64,000 nucleotides of DNA from Rhyacichthys aspro (GCA_036850595.1 CM072165.1:11976109-12040108); one strand, 5' to 3'; positions 1 through 14,482 are shown, counted from the stretch's first letter. Program-made: numbers and translations. The notes: generated by a model not told the origin, from the sequence alone.

Positions 1-1740
1 ATATTCTGTTTCATATTTCAGCTTATAGTTTTTTTTTTGACAGATAGACAGCTGGACACAAATATAGAATATTAAAGTGGGGAACACTAAATTTAATCCA
101 ATCTAACTCGTAGATTAAAATTCAGTTGTGAGGGATCAGACAAGCAGGGCACATTAAACACATCAGGTGTTGTGTGAATGAGCTTAAAGTGACTGAAAGA
201 ATTAGACTGTCTAGTTTTATTTGCCTGGAGTGATTTAAAGTGGGTCAGGTGACTACTTTAATACATTCAAATTCAGAAGGGATCGTACTGATTTAAAATA
301 CTGTCTTAAAAAACTTGATGTTATGTTTATATTACATTTTCTGTCTTTTTTTTAGTTTGTGAAGTATTATATCACAGTTTGTTGTGAAGTTTGAAGTACA
401 TTTTTTTAATTTACAGTAATTGGCAGGCCATAGCATGGAAAATGTACAACTGGGGGCCACACATATCTTTTTACCGTTCAAGACACTGGAAAAATACTGG
501 AAAATTATATTTATCCAGAACATAGAGTTTGAAGGTAATGGCTCGTGGACCTTAATTTGAAGCAGCCCAAAATTAAAAAAAACGCAAAACCATCAGTCAT
601 TTGCATATATTCTAATATACGTCGTTTAAAATTGGTTTGGTTTAATGCCGTATATTCAGTGAAATAAGGAGACTTTTGCTGACATTTTGCAGACCGTGTC
701 AGGTTGTCGGCGAGACGCAGGCAGGGCTGGCAGCTGTTTTCTAGTCAACAGTGTGAATCAACCTGCGTGGGTCTGTTTTCCCTGAACTCACATGACCCCT
801 GCAGCAGTGCCCCACGTCACTTGTTTGGTTTCTACTGGAGCTCACTTGGGATATGCTAAAAACAAACCCCAGACAGTCTCTTGGGTCTCTTTGCTTATAT
901 TTTTACAGTGTTTCAAGAGCACAACCAAACAAAAATGATTCAATTTTTCTTCTGTTTCTTTACATATTTTTAAATGATTGACCAGAGCTTCCAATTAGTT
1001 CTGCTCAGCTGCGTTAAACATGCTGTCTAGTTACACTGTAATGACTTTTGTCCTAGCTAAAGCTTTTCTTGTCAAAGACAGCCCTTCTTTAATACAGCTT
1101 AACCTTTTTTCTACATTTTGTAATTTTTGTCGACTTGAAATTGTGTCATGGGTAATTTGAGTAGGAAGCAGTCTTTGTGTAACCTCCCTTTGTTTGAGAC
1201 TAGTATCAGTTTTAGGGAAGTGGAGCAGTTGGAAAATGCTGACAAACAAATGGAAATGAAAACAGTGGACGCAAGTGGAGTAAAGTTAAACCAAACTGTT
1301 GTGTGTTTGCTTTGCTTTTTGTGATATCCTTGTGTGCACTTTAGTTGTGGACCTCTAAATGTTCGACAAAAGCACCATTAACAGTGACATTATCCGTTCC
1401 CAGGATGAGAAATTGAACAGCACTTAGTTTACTCAATGGTCCAAACCTGATATTCATTCCACTTCAGTGTATCCCCTCCATTAAACTACTTCGGGAAGGC
1501 TAATGTTAATTCTAAAAACCCCCGTTTAGTGTCACATACCAGAAGTGAAAGCTGAAAGCATTATGTGGCGTCCATGATTTTCACACTGAGCCTCCTCGGG
1601 AGCTGACGTGAGGCTCGGCCCCTTCGCATGTAAAAGGATTCCTGCATCTCTAAGTAGGAAATCCTTAGCGGAGGAGACAGATCTTTCGAAACGCTCACCG
1701 TGGAGATGCTCAACTCTTTGTTCTCTTGTTGTCCCCGCAG
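1..1740. other. Region upstream of slc29a2 coding sequence, no gene recognised
   Basis: AT-rich sequence with no open reading frame resembling a known protein. A polypyrimidine tract ending in ccccgcag at 1733-1740 looks like a 3' splice site immediately before the slc29a2 start-codon exon. The slc29a2 promoter and a non-coding first exon are therefore expected here or further left, but I cannot place them. Confidence 0.5.
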
Positions 1741-1765
1741 TTTCACCAGAGCCTCCTACATCTCC

Positions 1766-4700
1766 ATGATGGGACACACAGACACTCCACGAGACCGGTG
1801 AGTACAATGGCAACGAAACAGTGAACTCCCACTTCAGGTGTTTAGCTCTCGACCACAGTTTCAGTGCGTTTCAGAGGTTGTTATGTGGGCAGTTTCTGTG
1901 AAAGCAATACAAATTGTTTGGCTAATTTATTTCTACCGTATTTGTATGCGTATTTCCTTCTTGCTTTGTAGCATTTAGCATAGCTCTTTGGTGTTGACAT
2001 TTTTTATGGTGACACTCATCCATTGACTATACTGCGCAAAATCACTAGATTGATTTGTAATATTGTTTAAAGTAGGGCTGCATGATATTAAAAAACATTA
2101 TATACAATACCTATGAATATTGTGATAACGATATGAGCTGTGAATGCTCTTTGACTTATTAAAAAGTTTCGGATGCTCTAGACTAACTTGACTCCTCAAA
2201 GCAGGAGCTAAATCAATCTTAATTATTTAGACGCATCACAGTTTGATTTAATGCTCTGTTTTGACGATTATTTTAAAATAACGTGAATGACCGCACACAA
2301 TACAAGTCATAACAATAAATGCGTTATATTGCAGCTTTTTAAATTTGCTCTAGTCATTTTTCTTAATAACAATAAGAGCCCTGAATGAATACTGCAATAG
2401 AAGTATAACCTGTTAATATATATAACCATAGTCTCCAAACTAATACCTATAGTCTATCTTCAAGTCCTAACTGCAATACAATCATCAATAAAACTACTGT
2501 GTGCTATTTTCACATGATCGGTGTGTGACATAATAACATCCATTTTATTGTTCCTGTAGGGGCTGCTTGGTGGGGATCATATTCTTCATCTTAGGCCTTG
2601 GGACGCTGCTCCCATGGAATTTCTTTATGACTGCCTCATTGGTAAAAACACAATAATTCATGTCTTGTTCTTCATGCTTCAAGACACAAACGCTAAAATG
2701 TATATATTTCTCAAACAGTAACACTTGTAAGAAGAGTGCGTAGTTAATACCATAAGATTTTCCATACAGTAAGCCATTGAAGCCATTTAAGAAGTCAGTT
2801 ACTGTTGCATTTCAGATTAGTGAAGTAGTTGTGAGCCTTTTAAGCAGTTTGTTGACAATGTTGTGTTTTCCTGTGTAAGTATTAGATTTGAGAACAAAAA
2901 GTGTGACCTATAGGGACCCCTAAATCCTCACAGCGTGTCTCATGACCTCAGTAACTATGCAGGCTGTTGCACGTGGAAGGCCTTGTCTCCTCACATTGTT
3001 GCCTGCGTCTGTGACCCTCACTCAATCAGTAGGAGCTATTTTCAGCTGCTTACTGATAGAACATAGTGTTATGAGGGTACAGCCTAAAGAGCATCTAAGA
3101 CAGTGTTGTGATATCGCAGCTCGACTTTAATTGTCTTCAGCTGGATGTATAATTCCACTGTGCTTTTTTCTTTATGGATTTATGGGGCTTAAATGTAACA
3201 GCAGCATTGAAAAGGAGCAAGGGATTATAAGGTTATTGCCCTTGATTTCTTGAGACTTGAATGTCTGCCAGCTTAGTTTGTGTTTTAATTTCCCCAGCAA
3301 AACTTATTGCAGACTTCACTCCAAGTAAAGTAATATCAATATCTTCTCTCTCTTCTCTCTGGGATTTCAGTATTTCCAGGGCCGATTAAACACGACAGAA
3401 TGGAGCAACGGTACAGTGGTTGTCCGCAAAGAGTACTACTTCAACAACTGGATGACACTGCTCTCCCAGCTGCCCCTGCTGCTCTTCACACTGCTCAACT
3501 CCTTCCTCTACCAGAGGTCAGTTACACTAAAGGCCTCGTCTGGGTGCTACAATACAGTTCAGTTTTGTATACTTTTAATTATGCTACCATTATTAATGAG
3601 GACACACACGGAAGCATAGTTCTATACAAAGAATTAGTCAGGTTCAAGACGTACAACCAATCAGGATTCAGGAGGCAGTCTTGTTTTAGATAAACTGTAT
3701 GATTGGTCAGGTAGGAGGGATTTTGGTGGAAATATGTTTGAATGGAAGGGATTACAAACCAGCTTTGCCGAGAAAGTGAATGGGTGTGGCTGACCAGTTT
3801 AGTATTTGAAGGGAGACTTGGACTACAAAGTGAAAAAGAAGCTTTCCACAGTAAAAGATAATCAAAAACAAAAACACAATATTTTCCTCAAAGCTTCTTA
3901 TGATGACAAAGACCTAAGCACATAACTTATAGTAATCCTCCACCTCCTGACTTACTTACTTTTGGGCATTTCCATGTCAAAAGTAGAAGCTGATATGATG
4001 GGATGATAATTTACCATTGCAAATTCAAGGGCCGAACATTATAATTTGTTTTTGGTTCATCTAGTCTTTGGTGGAGCTAATTAGTTCATGGAAGGGTGCA
4101 AAAGACTTGTTAACGAGTGGGAAACACTTCACTCTCACTCTTCACTACTCTCACATCCTCATGATCTAAAGTGGCCCTCAACTGCACAATGCGGCTCTGA
4201 CAAACCTGGTGAGAAACAGCCCTTGCTTCATGCAGTAAAACCACAGCATTAAACATGGCCAAATCTTCAGCTGCCTCAAATGTAGTAAAGGAGCAGTTTA
4301 CAGCATATTATATAATGCTGACAAGCGCAATTTGACTTTCCTAACTTAGTTTAGAGCAGTGTTCTTAAATAGTTTTGGGTCAAATTGATCGTATAATGTA
4401 TTATTCATGTCAAACATCAGTAAAACATTTTTAGCTGAGTGTCTCCTAAGCTTACTTCATCCTAAATGAAATAATTTGTTTGTTTTTTCCCCCTTGTGTT
4501 CCAGGATATCAGAGATGATGCGGATCGCAGGTAGCCTTGTTTTCATCCTGCTGCTCTTCCTCCTCACAGCAGTGCTGGTCAAAGTGCCCATGGAGGAAGA
4601 CCGCTTCTTCTCTGTGACCATGGCAACTATCTGGTTCATCAACTGTAAGTCTCCGAGAAGACAAAGACGCTTTTTCACACGAAAACACGGAGTTCCCACA

Positions 4701-7700
4701 CTTTCCGAAAGCCTGGAATCTAGTTGACATTTTGTTCCTTTCTGTTGTTTGTAGTCAATTTTTCATGTCATTTAAGCTTTGAGTGGAAATTTTGGAAGGA
4801 AGACTGTGATCTGTTGGAGTAACACTGTGACTTTGTTCCCTCAGCCTTTGGTGCGGTGCTACAGGGCAGTCTGTTCGGTTTGGTGGGACTGCTGCCTCAG
4901 AAGTACAGCGCCGTCTTCATGAGCGGTCAGGGCCTCGCTGGGACCTTCGCCGCCGTCGCCATGCTGCTAGCTATAGCCAGTGAGCCGCACACAAACGCAC
5001 ACTCTACAGACCGCAGGCTGCCTAATCCCCCTGTTGCCTAGTAACAGGCCGCATTCAAACCAATGTGGAGCCAGTCAAATCAGAGTAACGACACACAGCC
5101 CACAAACCAGCACAGAGGAGCTTTACACCTCCTGAAACAGGCCGTGTTGTGATTTCTTGAGGTTTTGATGTAAACAGATATATGTGCAGTTGTTTTCCTC
5201 TGTGCGAGACTCAGCAAATTAGTATTAGTTTTCGGGCCACAGAATACCTTCAAAATTGAAAGGACTAAAAACTCAAATAACTGTATATAGATAAGATCCC
5301 ACAGTGAGGAAAGTCACTTGTTGAAACAGCTCACAAACAGGTAAGAAAGTTAGAAAAGATAGAAAGTTCAACAAGATAAAATGTAGCATATTAAAAGTAG
5401 AGTTTAAAAATAATAATAAAGGAACAGGGTAGAAAAGGCAAGGTTGACAATCCAATCCAACCCCATGCTGCCTTACCATAACTGCTTTTCTTTTTTTTAA
5501 ATAATCAGAATTAACAGGAAATTGATTCAATTAGTGGCCAGTCTAACCAATAAAGTGTAGTTTAGAGTCTGAATTTCTTTTAATTAATTAAACAAATATT
5601 GCAGTCATATTGTCACTACTGTATTCAGCTAAAGTCAAGAAGAACCCTAAATATTCAGCAGCATTATTACATGATGTCCTATAGTGTGCAGTCTAATGTT
5701 CAAAACAGAGCTTTCTGTGTGTCTGGTAATGTCACAGCTCACTTTGTCCATTGTTGTATTGTTTAACGAACAGCATGAAACCAAGACAGTAATGTCAATG
5801 AATGCTGTGTACTGGGTTTTGTTTGTTTGCTTAGTACCGCAAAGACTAATTATAAATTTACAACCTGTAGCTTTGTATCGTAAGGAGACACTAAATAGGG
5901 CTGCTCAAAAGACCCTTCCACAAACAATGTCATCAAACAGAGACACGCCCACAGCAGCAACAAAAGCAGCAGTGTTTTCCATTCATTTCAGAAAGTAAAT
6001 ACACACCTTTCTGGTTGGTATTTGCCCAAACTTTCTTAATAACTATTGGTAGCTAATAGGCTTTTGTGCAGTAAAAATTTGGTCAAAAGAGCCTTAAATA
6101 AAAGTCTTCATTTCTTTATATATTTTAATACAATTTTAAAATGGAAATTCAAGTCTTATATTGAACAACATATCAAGCCTTAGCGCTAATCAACAGTTCA
6201 ACTTGGTGTTGAATGACACAATAACCTGTTTCAAGGTATAATGTGGTTTCAACACAACACTCACAATATCAATATACCATTTTTTGATATAAGCTTATGG
6301 AAAAAGAGCAGAAATGCACATTTACAATATGGCTTCTCTATTTAACTCAACCCAATTTATTTGAATGAGGGCTACACAATTTATTGCAATATTATCGTTT
6401 TTGAAGTTTTATCGTTATTGCAATAGTCTTCTTTTCTGTACTTTCTTTGTCAAATATCACAGGTCACATGGTTATCGCAATATTTAAAGTTGTTATGGCA
6501 TATTGCAAGTTTTTCTTTTCTATATTGTGCAGCTCTACTTTTAATTTAAATTTCTAAACAGCCTAAACATTGGACCACTCACCTAGAAATGAAAGTTCAG
6601 AATACTGTCATTTCAGAATCTCATATTCTCTAATGCTGACGATATTTTCTGTTCTTCCTTGTGGTTTTAAAAGGTACACATATCTATACATATATTGTGT
6701 TTGTCTTTCAGGTGACACTGACTCTGAGACGGCAGCTCTGGGTTACTTCATCACTCCATGCGTGGGGACTCTGGTCACTCTTTTCAGCTACCTGCTCCTG
6801 CCCCGTCTGGTCAGTCTCTTTAACAGCCACCTTGAGATTGCATTATTCACCTTCCTGTCTTTGACGATGTCCATTTCGTTTCATTTCAATTGCAGGAATT
6901 TGCTCAGTTTTATCTGGACAAGAGCAGCAAGTATGAAATGGGAACCACAGATGAGCTGCTGAAAGGTGCGATTTTATTTTTATTTTGTTGTCTCGGCGTG
7001 ACCTCATTATGAGAGTTGGTTTAGCTGTGAGTCATTGGCACAGTGAATAGGATCTGACAGTAAAGGAACATGTGTTTGCTTTGGCACTGAGCTGGAGTGT
7101 CCGTGTGTCACAGTCCGCTTGAATCTAATCAATTTAGTGGAACATTATCTCATTAAGTCAGTTGACCCTCCATTTATCCAATTAGAGACAAAGACGAGGC
7201 CTGTTTGACTCTGCTCTCTCTTCAAACATCAGTTTCCATCAGTTTTGCCAATGTTTAAATAAATGTAGAGTCAATAATTTGTCACAGTAATGTCATGGTT
7301 TATTTAGGGCTCCTTTTCAATCATTAAGCAGTCTTTTTGTAGTTGTAGTAGAAAGTGTTCACAAAAGTAACTCTTGGCTTCATGGACTTTTCTCCCTTTA
7401 GCAGTCTGTATCACTTTCATAAAATATCAAGCATAGTTTAGCAAAGAAAAGTAAATAAATGTAAATAAATGTGAATCCACCTACAAATGTGGTTAATGTA
7501 CACTGGTCTTAAAGTGAGGCAGAAATAGAGACATATTTCACTTGTTCTTTCTGCCAGATATTGCTATTATACATATATGTTGTATTCAGCAGAGTAATAG
7601 TTTAATTTTCTCGTCATTCTTGACAAATGTGTGTAACTAATGTAAACAGAAAAACTTTTGACTGCGTTAGTTTGATGTTCCCTTTGTCAACGTTTATTTG

Positions 7701-10700
7701 AAATTTGAATCATGCCCATCGCCTCTGTATTAAAAGTAATCAACTGTAATCGTTCGCTACAACTGTAGATGCTGTTAATACCCCCACTTAACAAGTGCAT
7801 GCGTAACATAAACTTAAACCAGGCAAAGTGTAAGGATCATTTATCTATTTTACCAATGATTTGGGACAACAGACGGAAGCTCCAACTGGAAATAAACCAA
7901 GAAAACAGGACCACCGCTCATCAACTAAAGAAAAACCCAAATGACAAAAGAAAAACAGGAGCTTAATCCAATTCTGAAAGTCCCCGAGCAGCAGCAGAGA
8001 CAGGAGGTAGAGCAGGAGTGAGTGGGCACAATCGACTTCTTTTTAAGCTGGTGTCCAATCAAAGGCCGGGACACAGACACACCCTCTCCTCCTGAGGGCA
8101 CACGGAGAACACATAATAAATGGGTATTCCCTGAACTTTGGCTATAAAAGCTTGGCTTACAGCCCAAATTCCAGCTAGCGTTGGCACGAACTTTGGAGTT
8201 GGGGCTTAAGTGGTTCCAATTCAGTCAGACTTGATAAGCGGTGAGAACCCTGCGCGTTAGCTGCCCTTTGAAGTCAAGCGTTGATTTAGCTGAGCCACAA
8301 TGAGAAAGTGCAACGAGGAAAGGCCCAAGGAAACAAAGAAACTAAAGTGGAAAATGCCGCCTTGACCTCGGTTTGACGGAGCAGAAGGATAGAAGCGAGG
8401 ATGAACCATGACAGTTCCTCTCACGTCAAAGATCATCAAAGAAATGCTCCAAGAAAATGTTTTTGAATCTCATTTTCATAAAGATTAACCGTCAGTGAAA
8501 ATGCTCTAGATGAAGATGTGAGCGGGACATGTGACTGTGTTTTCAGAGACCAAACCGGTGGAGAACGGGAAGCTGAACGGCCACACGAACGGCTCGGTGC
8601 CCGTCAGCGAGGCCAAAGACGACGCTCCGTCTGAGCTGGAGCTGGAGTCCAGACCTGACAAGACCAAACAGGCCTTCCTCTCACTGGAGCAGGAGGAGCA
8701 GGGGGCGGCCAAGGCCTCGGTCCTGGAGGTCTTCAAGAGGGTCAGCCAACCAACGACACAACTGCTTTTCTCAGTTCTACGTCAGATATGTTGATGTTAA
8801 ATCTTGTCTTTTTCTGGCGTTAGATCTGGGTGATGGCGTTCTGCGTGACCTTCGTGTTCACAGTCACCCTGTCCGTGTTTCCCGCCGTCACCGCCGACGT
8901 CAGGACCGCATTTCCAGGAAAATGGGGTAAGGTTCAGCTCGCTGAGATCAAATCATTGCTGTATTTCTCTGAACAATTTACAACGTCACTCGTCTCTTAT
9001 TCCAGATCGCTACTTTATCTCTGTCTGCTGCTTTTTAATTTTCAACATCAACGACTGGATCGGCAGGACGATCACCACTTTATTCCGCTGGGTAGGTCTG
9101 CACCGCTCGAAGGAAGTGATGTCAGTCAAATGTTCCTGGAAATCCTGTAATCATTTTGTTGGAGTTGGTCTCTGCACAGATACATTACAACTACAAAGTA
9201 TGTATTGCCCACATTGACTTTGTTTATGACAGTAACTAAAAGCCCCTGCTGCAGGTTGAACCATCTCAGAGTTTAAAACTGAACTCAGGGCTGTCCTGAG
9301 TTTCCAGTTTCAAAAAGAGGTTACGAGTTAAGTCAGCTCTAAGTCCATTTACTGAAAGACGAAAGTCATTATTAATAGAGCTGGGAAAAAAAGGAGTCCC
9401 CATGGCAACAGTAAACAAATGCAGGCTGCTGTGTCAGAGCAGATTAAAGTCATGCGACTATGGAGAGCTTATATTCAGGTTTAAGATTTAAAATGTTATG
9501 CATGTTAGTAGCTACGCAGGCTTATTCTTGCATTTTCCTGTAAATTTAATCTAATCTCTAAATGTATTACTTTAGCGAGTGTAAAAAATGTGTAAAAGTA
9601 CGGCTGTAAAATCGTTCTATTTGATGATGTCCTTAAATATGATCAAAAGTGAATACTAAGTGGTTTGGAGATGTAAACAAGAAATATATAAAAGTAATGA
9701 AAGTGAAATTATGAGCAGTTGGACTCCTATCACTGTACTGTTAATGAGGAAATGGTTCATCCAATCAGAGCTCCTACAGAAACAGCAGAGTTTTTTTGTT
9801 GTTGCTGTATCTAAAAAACAGCTGATCTAATTGCGTGACGTATTATTCGTATTTCACGCCACACAATATCTTTCATGGTTTCAAAGTCTCCTTAAATGTG
9901 TCAGTAAAGCCTCAAAAGTTAAACACATAATAGATGTTTGATTAAAAGATGCATTCATTTTGATGGTGTCTAATAATAGCAGCAGTGACATTAAAGGGGG
10001 TAACACAAGCTGGGGGCAGACACTTGAAAGAAACATGATGCTTAGTAATCTACAGTGACCTCATTTGTCTTTACTGGCTCTGATACTAATGAAATGGCCT
10101 TGAAGAAATCGAAAAGAGTCGAGTCAGAGAAAAGCTACATCCTTTGATTAAAAAAAAATAAATCATCACTTGTTTTTCCAGGAATCAACGGCCCTAAACA
10201 CTGTTCGTTCTCAAATGTCAAATGTATTCACAAAAAGGATTGAAGATGTGTGTTTCTGTGTTGTCTTAAGCCCAGTAAAGAGTCCCGTCTGTTCCCGCTG
10301 CTGGTGGTGTCCCGGGTGGTCTTCATCCCCCTCCTCATGCTCTGTAACGTCCAGTCCCGCTCCTACCTGCCCGTCTACTTCCCCCACGACGCTGCGTTCA
10401 CGGTCATCATGGCTCTCTTCTCCGTCTCCAGCGGCTACTTCGTGTGCCTTTCCATGTCCTACGCACCGCAGTGAGTACAGGGCTGTCCGAAGTCTACTTG
10501 AACTAATCGCAGCGGATGTAAAAAGGACTAAAACTACATGCTGTTTTAACCTCCACCTTGGAACCTTGTTAAATAAGGAGTTCTCTCTTCTGATTGGATA
10601 AAAGTGGGAGGAAATATTTTAAAATCTAAGTCTTATTTAGTTTGACAGTTTAATCACCTAAAGCTTATTGTAACAGGAATCATCTGTGAAAAAAATGAGA

Positions 10701-11929
10701 TCTTAAGACGTAATCTAGGCTTTATAATGAAGGATTTTAATAGATGAAAATGATCCGCCCACAGCAGGATTTTGGCCAATCTCAGCTCGATTCTGGGGAA
10801 AAAAAAAAAAAAGGAGCGCTCCCATTGGTTGACGCTGATGTCAATAACGAAGGACAATTGAAATAAACTGTTTAAATGGTTTATTCTGTTGCAAAATAGG
10901 CCTTATTTTACAGCGAAATACTTTAAAAAAGATAAAAATAGAGAAATGGGCAGCAAATTAAACATGGATAAATGTTGGCAATGTTCATTACAAGTTACCA
11001 GAGTCTAATGGTAAACTCCAAAGCTAAAAGTTTTAGGTAAACTTTGATTTAAAGTGACATATTAGTATTTTGTGGGGAAATTGGTCCAGTTTTACCTTTT
11101 TCTTTCCAAATAAAAAAGCAGGAAAGGTTACTACATTGTTCAGGTACTTCTGCTTTAATGAAGGCTTCAGGAAAAAACATGTCCATCTTTTAAAGCGGGT
11201 TGTGTGACCTTTTTCCACATTTTTAGTGAATAAACTATTGAGCAAATGAGCAAACACTTTGTTCTAATCGAGCTGTGTTCTGTGTTCGTTGTAAAGCAGA
11301 GAAAGTGGGACAGCCATGTTACCGACTCAATACTGGTTTGAAAATAGAGCTATTAAAATATGACTTCAGAGTTCAGCCACTACTCCTTCAAACCAGGAAA
11401 CGAGCAGCAGTCACATCCTGGTAGCACTTTTTTAGCGCCTGAAGCGATAAAAACACAGTAACATCCACTGAAAGTATATTTCAAATTGTCTACTTAACCA
11501 AAAGATTTAATGAGTTGTGAGTTAACGTTGGTGAATGCCATAAATCTCCCTAAATAAGGCTAAAAGTAGAAACGTGAGGCTAAAATCTCACATTCGCAGA
11601 GGGGCCTCGAGGTCAAACTCCATTTGTCAGGTTGTTTTAAAGATTTATTGAAGGGCTTTAAGTGAACGCGTAGTTCCTCGGTGACACAAAGAAACCTTTC
11701 TCATGTGAAAGTGTGGAGGACAAGGTGTGGAAACCGATCACCACGACAACACAAATCAACAGAAACGTAAGCAGCGTTGACGAATTTGATCCCTTTTGTT
11801 TGTTTTTCCCCCTCCAGGATGGTGGAGCCCAGAGACGCAGAAACAGCCGGAGCCCTGATGACCTTCTTCTTGGCCTTGGGTCTGTCCATCGGAGCGGCGC
11901 TGTCCTTCCCCCTCAGAGCGCTCGTTTAA
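1766..11929 (+). CDS. slc29a2: Equilibrative nucleoside transporter 2 (SLC29A2), 12 coding exons
   Basis: Facilitative, sodium-independent carrier of nucleosides and nucleobases across the plasma membrane (SLC29/ENT family). Coding exons: 1766-1797, 2560-2641, 3371-3516, 4505-4644, 4845-4979, 6712-6809, 6896-6965, 8547-8740, 8824-8926, 9006-9091, 10271-10470, 11818-11929. All have GT-AG borders and join in frame to 465 aa (human ENT2 is 456). TM1 carries the ENT signature LGTLLPWNFF (residues ~24-33). The first extracellular loop holds two sequons, N45-T-T and N51-G-T. TM4 has FGAVLQGSLFG and TM5 has SGQGLAG. ALGYFITPCVG and the C-terminal AGALMTFFLALGLS match ENT2 better than ENT1. Residues ~212-299 are the long charged cytoplasmic loop between TM6 and TM7. 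The start is chosen because MMGHTDTPRD aligns with the human ENT2 N terminus; Met2 is an equally possible start. Confidence 0.93.
2074..2337 (+). repeat. MITE-like repeat, copy 1
   Basis: Opens agggctgcatgatatta and contains gcaggagctaaatcaatctt, colinear with the 43820 copy (gtaggagctaaatcaatatt). It lies in slc29a2 intron 1. The far terminus is eroded. Confidence 0.6.
6368..6537 (-). repeat. MITE-like repeat, copy 2 (short, both termini visible)
   Basis: Opens agggctacacaatttattgc and ends tatattgtgcagctct, so its ends are inverted copies of each other. It is only ~170 bp, an internally deleted form. It lies in slc29a2 intron 5. Confidence 0.65.
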
Positions 11930-13670
11930 ATCGTTTTTTTTTTTTTTTTACCGTTCATCTGTGGGCCACAGTGCGACGGAAAACAAAGCGACGGGGCCAA
12001 CACCTCAACACAAACACGACTGAAGTAAATTTCAAAAGAGTGAAACGGGTTAGATGGAAAAAAAAAACAAAAAACAAAACAAAATAGTTGATATTTTTTG
12101 TTGGAATTTGCTCTTGCCTCTTGAGTGTCTTGGAATATTTATGTTTTTGTACGTTTGTAGTTACGGGGCATTATATTCATAGAAAAAGGGAGGTTTATGA
12201 ACTAGATGAAAGTATATTTTGTACATTTAAACTATGCTTTAGATGAATTATTGTAGATTATTCATTAGTTGTAATATGTATTATCGTTGTTGACGGCCAA
12301 TGGAAGGTTAGCGACCACACTTTTGCCAATTTCCGTTAATTTCCAACTCTCAATCATTCTTTCATTCCAAGTCTTTTACTGCCATCTGCTGGTCAGACGT
12401 TTTCTCAACGCGGTTCCCGAAACCGTAAGACAAAAAAAAAAAAAAAGTAAATAAATAAATGAAGGAGGAGACGGAGCAGGTTAGACGAGTGAGGTGACAT
12501 ATTTACGCTGCTGACAGAACAAAAGTATAGTATCATAGCAGCAGACTGAAAGCAAGCTACAAGCTATTCATTCAAAATCGAATAAAGAAAATGGAACTTT
12601 AAAGTATATTATTTACCTTAGCTGCATGTAATAGTATTTTAATCATAAAATGTGCCATGCAGTAGGAACTTTGAATATCATTTCTCAAAGGGACAGTTCT
12701 GTATTTTGCACGAGATAGTAAGAATTAAAAGTAAAAGGCTTCTAAATAAAAAAAATACTATCAGTGCAAGTTACCTTTAAGCGTCTTCTATGCATTTATT
12801 TCGATCCAATGACTGCTTTTTATTCTGTTTCTTATTAACACAACCTCAAAACATGGCGCTCCCCAGTACAGACACCTGAATCAACATTTTCTGAAATTTT
12901 AGTTACAGTTTTGTGGAAGTATCCTTCACGGACCACAAATTCAAATCAGTGTTTTTGGCTGTACGTTTTAGTCGTACTTTTTCCGTTTCTAAACAAGGAG
13001 TGTGCCGAAAAAACCAAGGTAGAGGGTAAATCAGCTGCCGATGAGTATCTAATAGAACCATATTCACAAAATGCTGGACTATCCCTTTAAAATGGTGCGT
13101 TTAAATTTCAAGGAAAGCATTAAAGTTGGCGTTTATGTGCTGAATATTTGATTTGTTGAATCTGTAAAAAGGGGATGAATTTCAGTGTGTAATGTGAAGA
13201 AAAAAAGCTGCTCATTTTATTCATGCGTTTTTACAGTGTTATTAACTTACTGCACATGCAACTAAAAAGACTAGTCACGGTCAGCGAAGATTACTAAAAA
13301 CAGTTTGGTTTTAGTAACGCTCTTACATAAAAAGGGCTACTTTTATTTCAAATCCACTGCTTAATTTATTTGAACAGATGTCAAGTTGAGCCTTAATTTA
13401 AAACCTTAAAAAAAGGTTTTCGTTCAACTGTTAAAACAAGCTGCTGTTTAACTCTACTGGTAAATATCCATCGCTGTGTTGATTTCCATGAACTTTAACG
13501 TGACACTGTGATGTTTACTCTAGTGTGACCATCACATCGACACCACACACTTTATCTATAATCCATCAAAACACAGCGGCTCATCGTTTAAAGGGAATTC
13601 ACGCCTATGCATCAAGGCTTGTACATAATGTGTCTGTACAGAGCTGTCAATAAATGGATGTTTCCAGCAG
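11930..13670 (+). other. slc29a2: 3' untranslated region of slc29a2
   Basis: Non-coding sequence between the stop codon at 11927-11929 and the AATAAA at 13649-13654. It is AT-rich with several homopolymer runs. Its extent is inferred from the poly(A) signal only. Confidence 0.6.
13649..13654 (+). terminator. slc29a2: Poly(A) signal AATAAA of slc29a2
   Basis: Canonical hexamer followed within ~25 bp by a GT-rich stretch (gcgagtgtggactg...), as expected of a cleavage site. It is the last good signal before the convergent ppp1cb gene. Confidence 0.6.
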
Positions 13671-13734
13671 CGAGTGTGGACTGTCCATCTTTATTCCGGT
13701 CGTATTTTCCATTTAAGGACTTCTGGGTGAAGTT

Positions 13735-14165
13735 TTAAAGGTGCACTGTGTAAAAATGTTGAATTCTAGCTAAACAAAATCAAACACAACAATCAAAATT
13801 AAGCAATTCTTCAAAATAAACATGTAAAGCTCCATTTTTGTTCCAGTAAAATCAGCATTTGAACCTATTTGTAGTGTTTTTTTTTAATGGACGACTTGTC
13901 CTTCCAGGGCTTCCATAGCTTTCTATAAAATTACAGCTACTACTATGAAATCATACTGTACAGCACATAATTCATTTAAAAATACAAAATTCTGGTTCTT
14001 AAACTGTGGTATACTTCCTGTCTTACATTTTTTAAGATGAAATAATATAGCTAAGAATGGGGATATCCATTCATACTTTCTATTGTAGGGCTTTTGGATG
14101 ATTTTAATAATGTGGTAGTATAACATAAAATATAACTTCAAAGCTATTGAAATAATATGTAAAGC
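13735..14165. repeat. Intergenic spacer with probable dispersed repeat
   Basis: Begins with taaaggtgcactgtgtaaaa. Close variants of this opening recur at 32410 and 57540, which suggests a dispersed element or shared terminus. It lies between the convergent 3' ends of slc29a2 and ppp1cb. Nothing coding is seen in it. Confidence 0.4.
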
Positions 14166-14476
14166 TCAATTGAAACCAGTTCAAGAAGCCATTTTTGTTC
14201 TCTTTCATTTTCCAACCTTTCCTACAAACAGAGCACTGTTGGAGAAGCATATATTTTTATTTATTTTTTCCTCCCTTGCATACTTTTTCATGGCACCATT
14301 GAAAATATATATTTTTTTTTTGTTTACTTTTTTTTCTCACCCTCAGACCTACTTCCACTCATTAATGTCATTATAATCTACTCATGCCACCAGATTTCAA
14401 CCAAACACTTCATCTTTGAGCTTTAATCTAAAGTAGAATTGAAAAATAACACTCAAACGTGGATTTCTTTCCTGTA

Positions 14477-14482
14477 TTTATT
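14477..14482 (-). terminator. Poly(A) signal AATAAA of the PP1-beta gene (minus strand)
   Basis: TTTATT on the plus strand, 409 bp beyond the ppp1cb stop codon in the direction of transcription. It implies a 3' UTR of roughly 14455-14890. Confidence 0.55.
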
